Shown: positions 18,292 through 26,946 of the stretch, piece by piece | Position numbering within the stretch: the stretch's first letter is position 1 | How the letters are laid out: each line of letters begins with the position of its first letter | DNA from: Chitinophaga sancti | GTDB lineage: Bacteria; Bacteroidota; Bacteroidia; Chitinophagales; Chitinophagaceae | Length of the DNA: 64,000 bases | Assembly: GCF_034424315.1 (NCBI RefSeq) | Contig: NZ_CP139972.1 | Location: 310,001 to 374,000, forward strand | Reading direction: 5' to 3' | Notes under the pieces: model-generated | What the model was told of the DNA's origin: nothing | What the model saw: the letters and a program-made list of their open reading frames with translations, nothing else | Databases searched by the model: none | Made by a program: the position numbers and the translations under genes

Positions 18292-20760
18292 TTAAGCGGC
18301 TACTTTCTTCTTTCTAAACTCCAGTACTGCTGCGCCAATCAGCAACAACATTACTATGAGGGAACTGACGAAACCGATCTGGTCGCCCAGGTAGAAACTC
18401 TTTGGATGGAATTTGAATACGATTTCATGTTTGCCAGCTGGAACGCTTAAGCCTCTCAGTGCATAGTTTACTCTTACATATTCAGTTTCTGCACCGTCAA
18501 TATATGCTTTCCATCCTTCTTTATAATATACTTCACTGAACACGGCGAATTGAGGCGTCGCTGCATTGGAAGTATAGCTGATCTCATCCACATCGTTCTT
18601 TACTAATGCGATGGTGGCTGCTGAATCGTACACCGGTTGTACTTTTACAGCAGGTTTGAAACGCTGATCTATTACAACAGAATCCTTTGTATTCAGGTTG
18701 TCCAGTGTTTTCATTTCCGCATCTGCATTTGGTGCCCATACGATGTCTTTCACAAACCATGCATTACCCAGTGCCTGCGGATTGCGCTGTACCATTTGCT
18801 GGCCGCCCTGACCCGGTACGATCACATACTTTGCATTCAGCATATTCAGCACATTGAGGTTATTCCTGCTGATCTGGTTTTCGATCAGGTCCTGGTAGAG
18901 GATCAGTTTCGCGGCATGATAACCACCTACAGAGTTATGGAAGTAAGAGGTCATTGCATCGCTGAATGGATCGCCCTTGGTCACGTTGAACACCCTGTAA
19001 TAAGGATCTTTATCTTCAGCGATCTGCTGATCAGCGGGAGATGCGCTGAAGTTACCCTTGTATTTGGATTCTTCTTCGTAGTTATTGGCGTTCAGGTAAC
19101 GGGTATCTACCTGCAGCAGGTCAAAAGATACCAGTACAATCAGGCCAGCAGCGAGCCATTGCAGTTTGATCTTATCTTTCAGGTAATACCAGATCAGGCC
19201 GAATGCCAGTGCAAACAGGATGATCGCTCTGAATACATCGCTTCTGTAAAGGGAAGCTCTGTCTGCATGCAGTGCGCGCATCAGCTGGTTTGCGATATCA
19301 TCGCTGCCACCTGCCATTTGCTTGAACTGCTGTGCCATCATCTGGTCTGAGTTATTAGACCAGCTCAGGGTTACTGACAGGATCAGTAAGATACCGAGGA
19401 TAACGCCCATGATGATCCCTGATTTTTTCAGGTTGCTGACCAGGTCAGCTTTCTTCAGTTCCGGGTTGAGCAATGCCTGTAATCCCAGTACCGCCAGGAT
19501 TACCAGGGTGAGCTGGGGAATGATCAGGACCATACTGGGTGCCCTGAACTTATTGTAGAATGGGAGGTAGTCGAACAGCGCATAGTTAAAGAATGCGAGG
19601 TTGCTACCGAAAGACATGAGTACAGCCAGGATGGAGATCGCGAGGATCCACCATTTATGCCATGATTTGATCAGGCGGAAGCTGAATATTGCCAGGAAAA
19701 CAATGATGATACCCAGGTATACCGGACCGGAGGTACCTGGCTGGTCACCCCAGTACATAGGCCATGCTTTGGTCATCCGGGTGGCCTCTTGGTCAGATAC
19801 GTTCAGGCTTTTCAATGTTTTATAGGTCTCGGAGTTGTCGGTCAGTTCACCTTGTGAGCTACCACCGTAGAGGTTAGGCACTACGAATGTGAAGGTTTCA
19901 AAGATACCGTAGCTCCAGCGGAACGCGTATTCTTTATCCAGACCACTGCCTTTGGTATCAGCAGCTTTCTGTGTGAGTTCTGATTTACCGCCGCGAATGG
20001 TCTCTTTAGAGTATTCGTAGGTAGTCCACATGGACATGGTATTTACAGCAGCGCTCAGACCAATGGCAGCGACTACGAGTACACCTGTGATGATGAGGTG
20101 TTTGAAGTCTTTTGCTTTGATCATGAATACGGCAAATACGATTCCAAGTACGCCCAGCAGAAGGAGGAAGTAGTAGGTAACCTGCATGTGGTTGGATGCG
20201 ATGAGGAGCGACATGAACAGGGCCGTGACGGCAACGCCTATGGTGTATTTCTTTTGCGTGAGCAGGATAACACCGGCGAGTACCGCAGGGATGTATGCGA
20301 TGGCCATCATTTTGGTGTCGTGACCGGCGCCAACGATGATGGGATCATAGCTGGAGTAGGCGTAGGCCACAGCACCGAGCAGGCCGATCCAGGAGCGGGT
20401 GCCTAATACGGAGCAGAGCAGGTAAAAGGAGAGGCCCGCCAGGAAGAAGAAGTTGATCGGCTTGGGCATCCAGAGGGTGAAGACTTTACCGAGATCGGAG
20501 ATATTGAAAGGCTCGCGGCTTTCAAGAACGATCTGGTAGCCTGGCATTCCGCCGAACATGCTGTTGGTCCACAGAGGGGCCTGGCCGTGGGCGGCTTTAT
20601 AATCAAGCGACTGCCTGGCCATGGCCTGCCATTGGATATTATCGCCCTGTGCGAGGACCTGGCCGTCCAGCACTGGTTTACAATAGATGATTGCCAGCAA
20701 CAATAGTACGCCGATAGCGATGATATGTGGCAGGAATTTCTTGGACCAATCAGGTTTCAT
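18292..20760 (-). CDS. YfhO-family integral membrane protein (GT-C-like)
   Basis: 822 aa with about 13 membrane segments and a large extracytoplasmic C-terminal region before a last membrane helix and an R-K-K-K tail. This is the architecture of the YfhO family, which is related to GT-C enzymes and linked in Gram-positives to glycosylation of teichoic acids or lipids. An early A-Q-G-D motif (about 37-40) in the first loop is in the position expected for a catalytic acidic residue of GT-C proteins. In Bacteroidota such proteins commonly accompany lipid-linked glycan genes; that fits this neighbourhood. Substrate unknown. Confidence 0.85.
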   Translation of the reverse strand: MKPDWSKKFLPHIIAIGVLLLLAIIYCKPVLDGQVLAQGDNIQWQAMARQSLDYKAAHGQAPLWTNSMFGGMPGYQIVLESREPFNISDLGKVFTLWMPKPINFFFLAGLSFYLLCSVLGTRSWIGLLGAVAYAYSSYDPIIVGAGHDTKMMAIAYIPAVLAGVILLTQKKYTIGVAVTALFMSLLIASNHMQVTYYFLLLLGVLGIVFAVFMIKAKDFKHLIITGVLVVAAIGLSAAVNTMSMWTTYEYSKETIRGGKSELTQKAADTKGSGLDKEYAFRWSYGIFETFTFVVPNLYGGSSQGELTDNSETYKTLKSLNVSDQEATRMTKAWPMYWGDQPGTSGPVYLGIIIVFLAIFSFRLIKSWHKWWILAISILAVLMSFGSNLAFFNYALFDYLPFYNKFRAPSMVLIIPQLTLVILAVLGLQALLNPELKKADLVSNLKKSGIIMGVILGILLILSVTLSWSNNSDQMMAQQFKQMAGGSDDIANQLMRALHADRASLYRSDVFRAIILFALAFGLIWYYLKDKIKLQWLAAGLIVLVSFDLLQVDTRYLNANNYEEESKYKGNFSASPADQQIAEDKDPYYRVFNVTKGDPFSDAMTSYFHNSVGGYHAAKLILYQDLIENQISRNNLNVLNMLNAKYVIVPGQGGQQMVQRNPQALGNAWFVKDIVWAPNADAEMKTLDNLNTKDSVVIDQRFKPAVKVQPVYDSAATIALVKNDVDEISYTSNAATPQFAVFSEVYYKEGWKAYIDGAETEYVRVNYALRGLSVPAGKHEIVFKFHPKSFYLGDQIGFVSSLIVMLLLIGAAVLEFRKKKVAA

Positions 20761-20903
20761 ATAGTAATGTACTTATTTATGAGTGCGTAAAGGTAATATA
20801 TTATGGAATATGTAATAGGTGGAGGATTCCAGGTTAAAAAAGGGCAATGCATAAAAAAGATGCTTGTTTTTAAATGGAATACGTTTTATAAAGCTTTCTT
20901 TTT

Positions 20904-21836
20904 TTAGTGTGATTCAGGCAAATGCACTGGTTCCCAGAACCCTTTCAACACATCGATCCTGAACTGGATCACCGGCCATGACTTGGCTGGTCTGCCCTGT
21001 AACAGGTAATATCCGCCTATCACCACACTTGCACCTAACTTAAATAAGTACTCTATTCCTTTCTTAAAGGTTGCTCCGCCGCCTTTTTCCTTCATCCGCA
21101 CCTTTTCGCCGCGACCGATGCCGGAAGCGACCCGGTACATATACTCGGATGTGAGTTTCTTCACTTCTACCACATGGTGAACAATCACTGTAGGGTCATA
21201 CCATATAATGCCCCCTCTTTCAATTAATTTATAAAAAAATTCCTTGCCTTCGCCACCGATCCTCAGGGTACCTTTTACCCCTGGCAGACTGGTATTGAAC
21301 CCTTTTATGGCAAAGAAATCCTCTCTTTTTACGATCATATTGGATTCCAGTGGATAGCGGCCGTTGTCAAACGGTTTTGTTTCCGGGCTATAATCAAAAT
21401 TCCCTACCAGGGAGGATACGTAATGCGACATCCACTTTGGCTCGGCGGGAATATACCTGGGGATGATACGGCCGCCGAGACCGGTTGCGTCGGGGTGGGT
21501 GTCAAAGAAGGTGATGATATTTTGCAGGTAGCCGGGCATTGCCACGGCATCGTCGTCCATACAGCAGATCAGGCGGCCGTGGGAGAGTTCTGCCCCGGTA
21601 TTGCGTGCGTAAGACGCGCCCTGTCTCTTTTCGAGGTGATAGGAGAGCTGCATGTCCGGATGTGTAGCGATATATTCTTTTACTTTCTCAGCGGTGTTAT
21701 CCTGGCTGTTGTTATCGACCACAATCACCTCATACAGTTTTTTGTCAAGGTCCTGCTGGTACAGGCTATCGATGGCCTGTATAATATAGGCTTCCCTGTT
21801 ATAAGAGCATATGACTACTGAAATGGCAATTTGCAT
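20904..21836 (-). CDS. Glycosyltransferase family 2
   Basis: GT-A enzyme with the N-terminal V-V-I-C-S-Y-N motif, the V-V-D-N-N-S motif at about 40-44 and the acidic C-M-D-D-D motif at 92-96 followed by M-P-G-Y. A G-G-E-G-K-E-F motif (about 194-200) is in the position of the catalytic/acceptor region. One hydrophobic segment near the C-terminus may associate it with the membrane. It lies 143 bases upstream of the yfhO-type gene on the same strand and may be co-transcribed with it. Confidence 0.9.
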   Translation of the reverse strand: MQIAISVVICSYNREAYIIQAIDSLYQQDLDKKLYEVIVVDNNSQDNTAEKVKEYIATHPDMQLSYHLEKRQGASYARNTGAELSHGRLICCMDDDAVAMPGYLQNIITFFDTHPDATGLGGRIIPRYIPAEPKWMSHYVSSLVGNFDYSPETKPFDNGRYPLESNMIVKREDFFAIKGFNTSLPGVKGTLRIGGEGKEFFYKLIERGGIIWYDPTVIVHHVVEVKKLTSEYMYRVASGIGRGEKVRMKEKGGGATFKKGIEYLFKLGASVVIGGYYLLQGRPAKSWPVIQFRIDVLKGFWEPVHLPESH

Positions 21837-21941
21837 GGACTGTTGTGTTTTTCTAATTTAGACCAGCACGGAATAAACCATGCCAATCACAAATTTTTTT
21901 TGAAGAAAGCAAAATAACTGTAATTTATCCGAAATTTCAAT

Positions 21942-22223
21942 ATGGACAGGTTACGATTCTTTTTAAAACTGGCTTTTATCTGCAACCTGTGTTTCGCGCT
22001 GGCTGAGGTGGCACAATACATTGATTTTAATGGGCAATTCAGTGAGCTGCTGAAGTTTGTGCTGCCCATGGGGCTGATAGTGGCGTTTCCATTGAATTTG
22101 ATCACGCTGGTTATTGCGGTTGTTATGTTGCTGAGGCATAAAGTGAGGCTGGTAGAATTGCCGGCTTATGTGTTTGTGTTGAACCTTTTAGTATTGGTGT
22201 TTCAATTTTATTTCCTGTTTTAG
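21942..22223 (+). CDS. Small membrane protein of unknown function
   Basis: 93 aa with three predicted membrane helices (about 6-28, 36-62, 70-92) and a short basic loop (R-H-K-V-R) between the last two. No family recognised. It precedes the queuosine-precursor transporter by 46 bases on the same strand and may be co-transcribed with it. Divergent from a GT gene. Confidence 0.7.
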   Translation: MDRLRFFLKLAFICNLCFALAEVAQYIDFNGQFSELLKFVLPMGLIVAFPLNLITLVIAVVMLLRHKVRLVELPAYVFVLNLLVLVFQFYFLF

Positions 22224-22269
22224 CGATCAATCTTCTTATCTTTCTCTTTCAACTCTACTTTCTTTTCTG

Positions 22270-23052
22270 ATGATTAACAATTTACTAAAGGATAAGCCGA
22301 CGAGACTCTTCGTGATCTTCTGTAGTTTCTTCGTGGCAAATGCATTGATTGCGGAGTGTATAGGCGGGAAGATCTTCTCCCTGGAAAGGTTGCTGGGGGT
22401 GCCCGTTCATACCTTTACGATATTTGGGTACCCGGGTTTGTCCTTCAACCTCACCTGTGGTGTATTATTATGGCCCCTGGAGTTTGTATTGACGGATGTG
22501 GTGAATGAGTACTTTGGGCCAAAGGCGGTGAGAAGGATCTCTTACATTGCGGTGAGTTTGATCTCTTATGCATTCCTGATGTTTTACATTGCCATTAAAG
22601 TGCCTGCGGCTGACTGGTGGCTGGGTTCCAGTGCGCAGGACGGGGTACCGAATATGCAGGATGCATTTGGGAGTATATTTGGTCAGGGTATGTGGATCAT
22701 ATTTGCGAGTATCATGGCATTTTTGGTGAGCCAGATTGTGGATGTGACGGTGTTTCACAGGATCAAGAAAGCGACGGGTGAAAAGCATGTGTGGCTGAGG
22801 GCTACGGGATCTACAATTATCAGTCAGCTGGTGGATAGTTTTATCGTGTTATTTATTGCGTTTAAGATAGGGAAGGATTGGAGCTGGCAGCAGGTGCTGG
22901 CGATTTGTGTGGTGAATTATACGTATAAGTTTATTATGGCGATAGCGCTGACGCCATTGATTTATTTTTTGGAGGGAAGAGTGGAGAAATATTTAGGGAA
23001 GGAGACAACGGAGCGGATGAAAAAGGCAGCGATGGGGCAGGAAATGGCCTGA
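22270..23052 (+). CDS. yhhQ: Queuosine precursor transporter, YhhQ family
   Basis: 260-aa inner-membrane protein with six or more helices. The L-T-D-V-V-N-E-Y-F-G motif (about 78-87) and the S-Q-I-V-D segment (about 156-160) are typical of the YhhQ/QPTR (VUT) family, which imports queuosine precursors such as preQ0 or preQ1 for tRNA modification. No preQ1 riboswitch could fit in the short 46-base upstream gap, and none was recognised further upstream. The protein is of normal length. Confidence 0.92.
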   Translation: MINNLLKDKPTRLFVIFCSFFVANALIAECIGGKIFSLERLLGVPVHTFTIFGYPGLSFNLTCGVLLWPLEFVLTDVVNEYFGPKAVRRISYIAVSLISYAFLMFYIAIKVPAADWWLGSSAQDGVPNMQDAFGSIFGQGMWIIFASIMAFLVSQIVDVTVFHRIKKATGEKHVWLRATGSTIISQLVDSFIVLFIAFKIGKDWSWQQVLAICVVNYTYKFIMAIALTPLIYFLEGRVEKYLGKETTERMKKAAMGQEMA

Positions 23053-23077
23053 TAAAAGATATTTTTAAAAAGCATCC

Positions 23078-23118
23078 GGGCTTTTCGATAAGGTGGATTT
23101 TATCTTATTGAAAAGCCC
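23078..23118. terminator. Terminator-like hairpin between convergent genes
   Basis: A 15-bp stem with one mismatch (23078-23092 with 23104-23118) sits between the rightward yhhQ gene and the leftward Nudix gene. The U-tract is interrupted on both strands, so termination strength is uncertain. Confidence 0.7.
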
Positions 23119-23125
23119 AAATTGT

Positions 23126-23581
23126 TTATTGGTATTTTGATTTTATCAAAGTAGCTACTACTTTATCAATGGGCAGGTGTACTGATGCCGCAGAAAAATC
23201 ATCCCAGTCAATCCAGCGTGCGGCTTCAACATCTGTTACACCTTCGGGTACGACGAAATCAAAAGGTTTGCTCAGCAGCGGCGCAACAAATGGAGAGAGT
23301 GGTTTGACCAGGTAATAAATTGAAATGATCTGAGACTCATTATCAAAGGCCGAGATCTGGAAGAAGTCCGTGGTGTAAAGGTGTTCTACTACGCTTACAT
23401 CCTGGTTTAATTCTTCTTTCCATTCACGGATGATGCATTCCAGGGTGCCTTCTCCGAATTCCAGCCCGCCGCCGGGGAATTTTGTAAAATAGTTGCCTTT
23501 GATGTATTCATCAGTAACGAGTACTTGTTTGTTGTCATTGATCATAATGCCATAAACCCGTACGTTGAAAATAGCTGCCAT
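23126..23581 (-). CDS. Nudix hydrolase with non-canonical Nudix box
   Basis: 151-aa Nudix-fold protein. The box runs G38-x5-E44-x7-R52-E53-x2-E56-E57, so the metal-binding glutamates are intact, but the usual glycine after E-E-x is Asn59 and the next hydrophobic position is Gln60. Substrate therefore cannot be guessed; nucleoside diphosphate derivatives are the family norm. It starts 22 bases after the corA-type gene and is the last gene of a probable dapF - repeat protein - corA - nudix run. Confidence 0.88.
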   Translation of the reverse strand: MAAIFNVRVYGIMINDNKQVLVTDEYIKGNYFTKFPGGGLEFGEGTLECIIREWKEELNQDVSVVEHLYTTDFFQISAFDNESQIISIYYLVKPLSPFVAPLLSKPFDFVVPEGVTDVEAARWIDWDDFSAASVHLPIDKVVATLIKSKYQ

Positions 23582-23603
23582 AAAAATGTGTTGTGCCGGG
23601 CAA

Positions 23604-24542
23604 TTAAAACCATTTCTTCTTCATGAAATACCAGCTGATGATCACAGATATGATAATGGAGATCATTACCGGGATGTAAAATGCATGTGCATTCCGCTGA
23701 AACGGTATGTCCACATTCATTCCATAGATACTTGCCACCAGCATGGGAAAGGTCAGTACGATCGTAATTGAAGTCAGGCGTTTCATCACGATGTTCAGGT
23801 TGTTCGAAATGATACTTGCAAATGCATCCATAGAACTACCCAGAATGTTCGTATATACGTTTGCCATTTCAAGTGCCTGGGAGGTATCTACGATCAGGTC
23901 ATGCAAAAACTCTTTCTCATCTTCGTTCAGACCGAGGATGTTTGTCCGCTCCAGTTTTATCAGTAAGAGCTCATTACTCCGCAGGGCCGTTACAAAGTAC
24001 ACCAGGCTTTTCTGGATCCGCATGATATACAGCAGTTCTTCGTTTCGGTTACTGTCGTAGAGTTTCTGTTCCAATACATTTCTGCGCTGGTTAATTTCCT
24101 TGAGGTAGTCGAGGAAGTTCATGACCACTTTCTCAAAGATCTTTAGTACCATCATATTCCGCTTTTCTGGGTGGCGGTTATGGAAGGTGTTCAGGAACTT
24201 ATTAATAGCGGCATTATTGAATGAATTGACAGTGATAATCTGGTTATGCGTAAGAATGATCACAATAGGGATCGTGATATAATAAGCATCACTTTCATTG
24301 ATCGAGTTGTTTTCCGTCGGCGTTTTGATAACGATGAGTTTCACGTTATCTTCCACCTCATAGCGGGATCTTTCGTCAATATCGAGGGAGTCGGTGAGGA
24401 AGTCAAGCGGAATGTCCAGCTCATCGGAGAGCTGTTCAAACTCAGCTTGTTTGAGGGGCGGGGTAATGTTCACCCAAACACCGTTTTCAGGGGTTTTTAC
24501 CTCAACTGTGCGTGCGTCTATATTTTTGAAGTATTGGATCAT
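23604..24542 (-). CDS. corA: CorA-family divalent cation transporter
   Basis: 312 aa with a long soluble N-terminal domain, a helical stalk (about 150-240) and two C-terminal membrane helices. The signature Y273-G274-M275-N276 ends the first membrane helix, and the protein finishes with a basic K-K-K-W-F tail. CorA-family channels carry Mg2+ (also Co2+ or Ni2+; Zn2+ in ZntB) across the inner membrane. Family assignment is firm; the transported ion is inferred. Confidence 0.93.
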   Translation of the reverse strand: MIQYFKNIDARTVEVKTPENGVWVNITPPLKQAEFEQLSDELDIPLDFLTDSLDIDERSRYEVEDNVKLIVIKTPTENNSINESDAYYITIPIVIILTHNQIITVNSFNNAAINKFLNTFHNRHPEKRNMMVLKIFEKVVMNFLDYLKEINQRRNVLEQKLYDSNRNEELLYIMRIQKSLVYFVTALRSNELLLIKLERTNILGLNEDEKEFLHDLIVDTSQALEMANVYTNILGSSMDAFASIISNNLNIVMKRLTSITIVLTFPMLVASIYGMNVDIPFQRNAHAFYIPVMISIIISVIISWYFMKKKWF

Positions 24543-24560
24543 CCGGGCGCAAAGGTAGAA

Positions 24561-24597
24561 TAATTAATAGGAAAGCATATTGCTTTATTATTAATTA
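24561..24597. terminator. AT-rich hairpin overlapping the repeat-protein stop
   Basis: Perfect outer arms of 9 bp (24561-24569 with 24589-24597) and perfect inner arms of 6 bp (24572-24577 with 24581-24586) are separated by a 2-nt internal mismatch around a 3-nt loop. It overlaps the stop codon of the repeat ORF and lies 19 bases upstream of the corA-type start, so it could attenuate transcription between them or act as a weak terminator. Confidence 0.45.
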
Positions 24598-25124
24598 ATG
24601 GCGTGGATGGTGGTTTTATAGCGGTGGAGGAAGCGTGGGTAGCGAACGGTACGGGTGCTGAGGGGAATGATGGCTGGTTCCCGGGTGGGGATAGGCAATG
24701 GATTTAAGGTGCCGGCCTTTGTTGCGGCGGCGGGAATTATATTAATTGGTAGAATGGCGGCCTCTTTTGGCGCAGCTGTCTCTTTAAATGAATCAGGTAC
24801 CAGTACGGTACACCCGGTGAATCCACTAAGCAGTCGCAGGGTCTTTTCCTTCAAAAGTATCAAACATCCTGTGCTCTTCTTTTTAAAGTGCATAGACAGT
24901 AATACGGTGCAGGCGCTGATCCGGCTTTCCTTTTTCAAGACCCTTTCCCTGTCTGGCATAAGAATGGTGCATCCGGCTATTTTACTCAGCCGGATGAATG
25001 CCTCCTCCTTCAATGAAGCAGGAAGCAGCACTGTACAACCAAAATTCTTATTTAGCCGGTGTAGGGATCTCTCCTTCAAAAACGAGGGTAGCAGGACCAC
25101 ACAGCCAGATGTCTTCATATTCAC
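24591..25124 (-). CDS. Unrecognised cysteine-repeat protein overlapping dapF
   Basis: 177-aa ORF whose first 25 codons overlap the end of dapF in a different frame. It carries six imperfect repeats of 15-22 residues, each starting with G/A-C and running C-[TVL]-[VI]-L-[LMV]; four of the six continue with proline. Repeats begin at residues 7, 29, 51, 71, 86 and 104. A proline- and alanine-rich segment and a basic tail follow. Codons for the repeated residues differ freely at third positions (for example GGC, GGT, GGA, GGG for glycine) while the amino acids stay the same, which argues for selection on this protein frame. No signal peptide, no known family. The alternating hydrophobic pattern suggests stacked beta strands; the function is unknown. 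Confidence 0.6.
   Translation of the reverse strand: MNMKTSGCVVLLPSFLKERSLHRLNKNFGCTVLLPASLKEEAFIRLSKIAGCTILMPDRERVLKKESRISACTVLLSMHFKKKSTGCLILLKEKTLRLLSGFTGCTVLVPDSFKETAAPKEAAILPINIIPAAATKAGTLNPLPIPTREPAIIPLSTRTVRYPRFLHRYKTTIHAIN
24771..25106 (-). repeat. Degenerate tandem array, about 45-66 bp per unit
   Basis: Six direct units encode the G-C-T-V-L-L-P repeats. The two units nearest dapF are both 66 bp and about 59% identical by eye over that length; later units are shorter. The first unit lies within the last 59 bases of dapF, so the dapF 3' end and the array share ancestry or one was copied from the other. Confidence 0.65.
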
Positions 25125-25839
25125 GTTCGCCGGTTTTGGTAAAGCGCACTTCCAGGCCTCCGCCGAGGGTCTGTACGGGTACGGTATAAGTTTTTTCTTC
25201 AGTGCCTGAAGTCATGAGGGCAGCGGCAGTAACGCCGGTACCACAGGAATAGGTTTCATCTTCCACGCCTCTTTCGTAAGTGCGTACAAAGATGCCATTA
25301 TCAGTAGGCTGAACGAAATTTACGTTGGTGCCAACAGCTTTGAATCGATCGTTATAGCGGATCTGCCTGCCTTCTTCGAATACGTCGAGGGCTTTTACAT
25401 CGTCTACAAACTTTACAAAGTGAGGCGAGCCGGTGTTCAGGTAAAAGTAAAGATTGCCGATTTCTACTCCCTTTACGTCCTGCATTTTCAGGTTCACCCA
25501 ATCGGTACCTTTCATGGTGGCTTCGTGCGGACCATCAATTGCCATGAAGCGGAGTACTTCGCTGTTCAGCCCCATCTTGCGGGCAAATGCCACGAGACAA
25601 CGGCCTCCATTGCCACACATGCTGCTTTCGCGGCCATCAGCATTATAGTATTTCATACCAAAGTCATAGCCTTCGTAGTTATTGAGTAGCATCAGGCCAT
25701 CTGCACCGATGCCGAAGCGGCGGTCGCAGAGGAAGTGAACCTGCTCTTCAGTGAGAGAATCATATTGGCCCCCGCGATTGTCCATAATGACGAAGTCATT
25801 GCCGGTACCCTGGTATTTGTAGAAATGAATTGCTGACAT
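25048..25839 (-). CDS. dapF: Diaminopimelate epimerase
   Basis: Cytoplasmic enzyme that interconverts LL- and meso-diaminopimelate for lysine and peptidoglycan synthesis. Both catalytic cysteines are present: C75 in M-C-G-N-G-G-R and C199 in S-C-G-T-G. The N-terminal Y-Q-G-T-G-N-D-F motif and the 263-aa length are normal. The C-terminal residues (G-P-A-T-L-V-F-E-G-E) are those expected of the family, so the gene is complete even though its last 77 bases are shared with another ORF. Probable first gene of a run with the repeat ORF, corA and nudix. Confidence 0.95.
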   Translation of the reverse strand: MSAIHFYKYQGTGNDFVIMDNRGGQYDSLTEEQVHFLCDRRFGIGADGLMLLNNYEGYDFGMKYYNADGRESSMCGNGGRCLVAFARKMGLNSEVLRFMAIDGPHEATMKGTDWVNLKMQDVKGVEIGNLYFYLNTGSPHFVKFVDDVKALDVFEEGRQIRYNDRFKAVGTNVNFVQPTDNGIFVRTYERGVEDETYSCGTGVTAAALMTSGTEEKTYTVPVQTLGGGLEVRFTKTGEREYEDIWLCGPATLVFEGEIPTPAK

Positions 25840-25929
25840 AATGATACAAATCTACTATTCTTTGAGATAGTGTGCAATAGTTTAATACATATGGGGCATT
25901 GTTTGGCTAATGAGCTGCTGATTTTTTAA

Positions 25930-26859
25930 CTAAGAGGCACCTCTTCGTAGCATGCTGTACTTTTTAGGCTTCATGCCAATGTATTCTTCGAATGCCCTTG
26001 TGAAGTGGCTCATATTGGAGAATCCAAGTTTATATCCTACCTCTGACACAGAAAGCTTTTCTTCGCTTAGCAGGCGGGCAGCTTCCTGCATGCGAATGGA
26101 TTGATAATAATTAAAGACATTCGTGCCAAAGACCTGTTTGAATAAACGCTTCATTTTAGATTCACTCATATTGGCCATCTTTACCAATACAGGGATGGAA
26201 GGAAAGGTATCGCCTGCTGTAACCAGGGCATCCTTTACCTTATAGATTGCTTTGATGTCTGCCATATTCAATGAATACACCGGTACCTCTTCTCTTTTTA
26301 CCAGTTCCATGAACAATGCCCCGATCAGCTCTTCTGCTTTTACCCTGAAGTAATATTGATGAAACATGAGGGGAATATCTTCCCGCATCATCTCCTGCAT
26401 TATTTGCTGTAAGGCGGGGGAGATGAGTTGTTCAAAAAATAGGGGTTGTTTATTCTCCAGTATTGTTTTCAGAATAGGGCTGCTAAGTTGCGCCCCCATC
26501 CGCATTTTGAGATAGCCGGCATCAACGAGCATGGTGATTGATTGCTGGCGGATCTTGCGTGGTACGAACATCTCTGCATTGATACCCTGCGTGGTGATCT
26601 GTACTGATGAGGTGATATACTGAAACTGGAAGAATAACAGATTAGAGGGGTGTTTCTCAAAAGTGCGTTTGATGACAAAGTCTTCATTCACTTCATAGTT
26701 CCTGATCATTAGCCGGATCTGTTCATCAAAGAAGAATCCTTGCAGGAAGCCCTGCCCGTATTTAGATGGAATAACCACCTTCCCATTATCATAAGCGGCT
26801 CCTAATTGCCTGGCAAAGGATTCCAGGATTCCCGTGCGCTTCGATGCATCTATTTTCAT
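25930..26859 (-). CDS. AraC-family transcriptional regulator
   Basis: 309 aa. The C-terminal ~100 residues form the double helix-turn-helix of AraC/XylS proteins: first HTH around A-N-M-S-E-S-K-M-K-R-L-F-K, second around E-V-G-Y-K-L-G-F-S-N-M-S-H-F with the conserved G-F-S-x-x-S-x-F-x-R-A-F core. The N-terminal ~200 residues are an unassigned sensor domain. It is divergent from an ABC exporter operon across only about 80 bases, so it most likely controls that operon. A short hairpin (26874-26878 with 26884-26888) lies in this gap. Confidence 0.9.
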   Translation of the reverse strand: MKIDASKRTGILESFARQLGAAYDNGKVVIPSKYGQGFLQGFFFDEQIRLMIRNYEVNEDFVIKRTFEKHPSNLLFFQFQYITSSVQITTQGINAEMFVPRKIRQQSITMLVDAGYLKMRMGAQLSSPILKTILENKQPLFFEQLISPALQQIMQEMMREDIPLMFHQYYFRVKAEELIGALFMELVKREEVPVYSLNMADIKAIYKVKDALVTAGDTFPSIPVLVKMANMSESKMKRLFKQVFGTNVFNYYQSIRMQEAARLLSEEKLSVSEVGYKLGFSNMSHFTRAFEEYIGMKPKKYSMLRRGAS

Positions 26860-26920
26860 CTTTGACCTTTTAGGGCTATTTTTTAGCCGAAGGTAGATAT
26901 TTTAATAGTAATCGTGCAAA

Positions 26921-26928
26921 TACTTTTG
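26921..26928 (+). promoter_or_regulatory. Bacteroidota-type -7 element for the exporter operon
   Basis: TACTTTTG matches the TAnnTTTG -7 consensus of Bacteroidota sigma factor promoters. A -33 TTG is not obvious at the usual distance, so AraC activation is plausible. The predicted transcription start falls near 26935, which makes the TTG at 26938 unlikely and supports the ATG at 26947 as the start of the ATPase gene. Confidence 0.5.
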
Positions 26929-26946
26929 TGTCAGTAATTGAAAGTT

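Noticed and set aside
18637..19350. 237-codon rightward ORF inside the yfhO-type gene
   Set aside because: Antisense to a well-supported membrane protein, with cysteine/histidine-rich composition typical of shadow frames.
22224..22269. preQ1 riboswitch ahead of the queuosine transporter
   Set aside because: The 46-base gap shows no aptamer-like stem and pseudoknot, and the preceding gene seems to share the transcript.
24655..25209. 184-codon rightward ORF across the repeat array and dapF
   Set aside because: It shows repeats too, but only because the DNA is repeated. Residues in this frame are not conserved between units, unlike the leftward frame, and it runs antisense into dapF.
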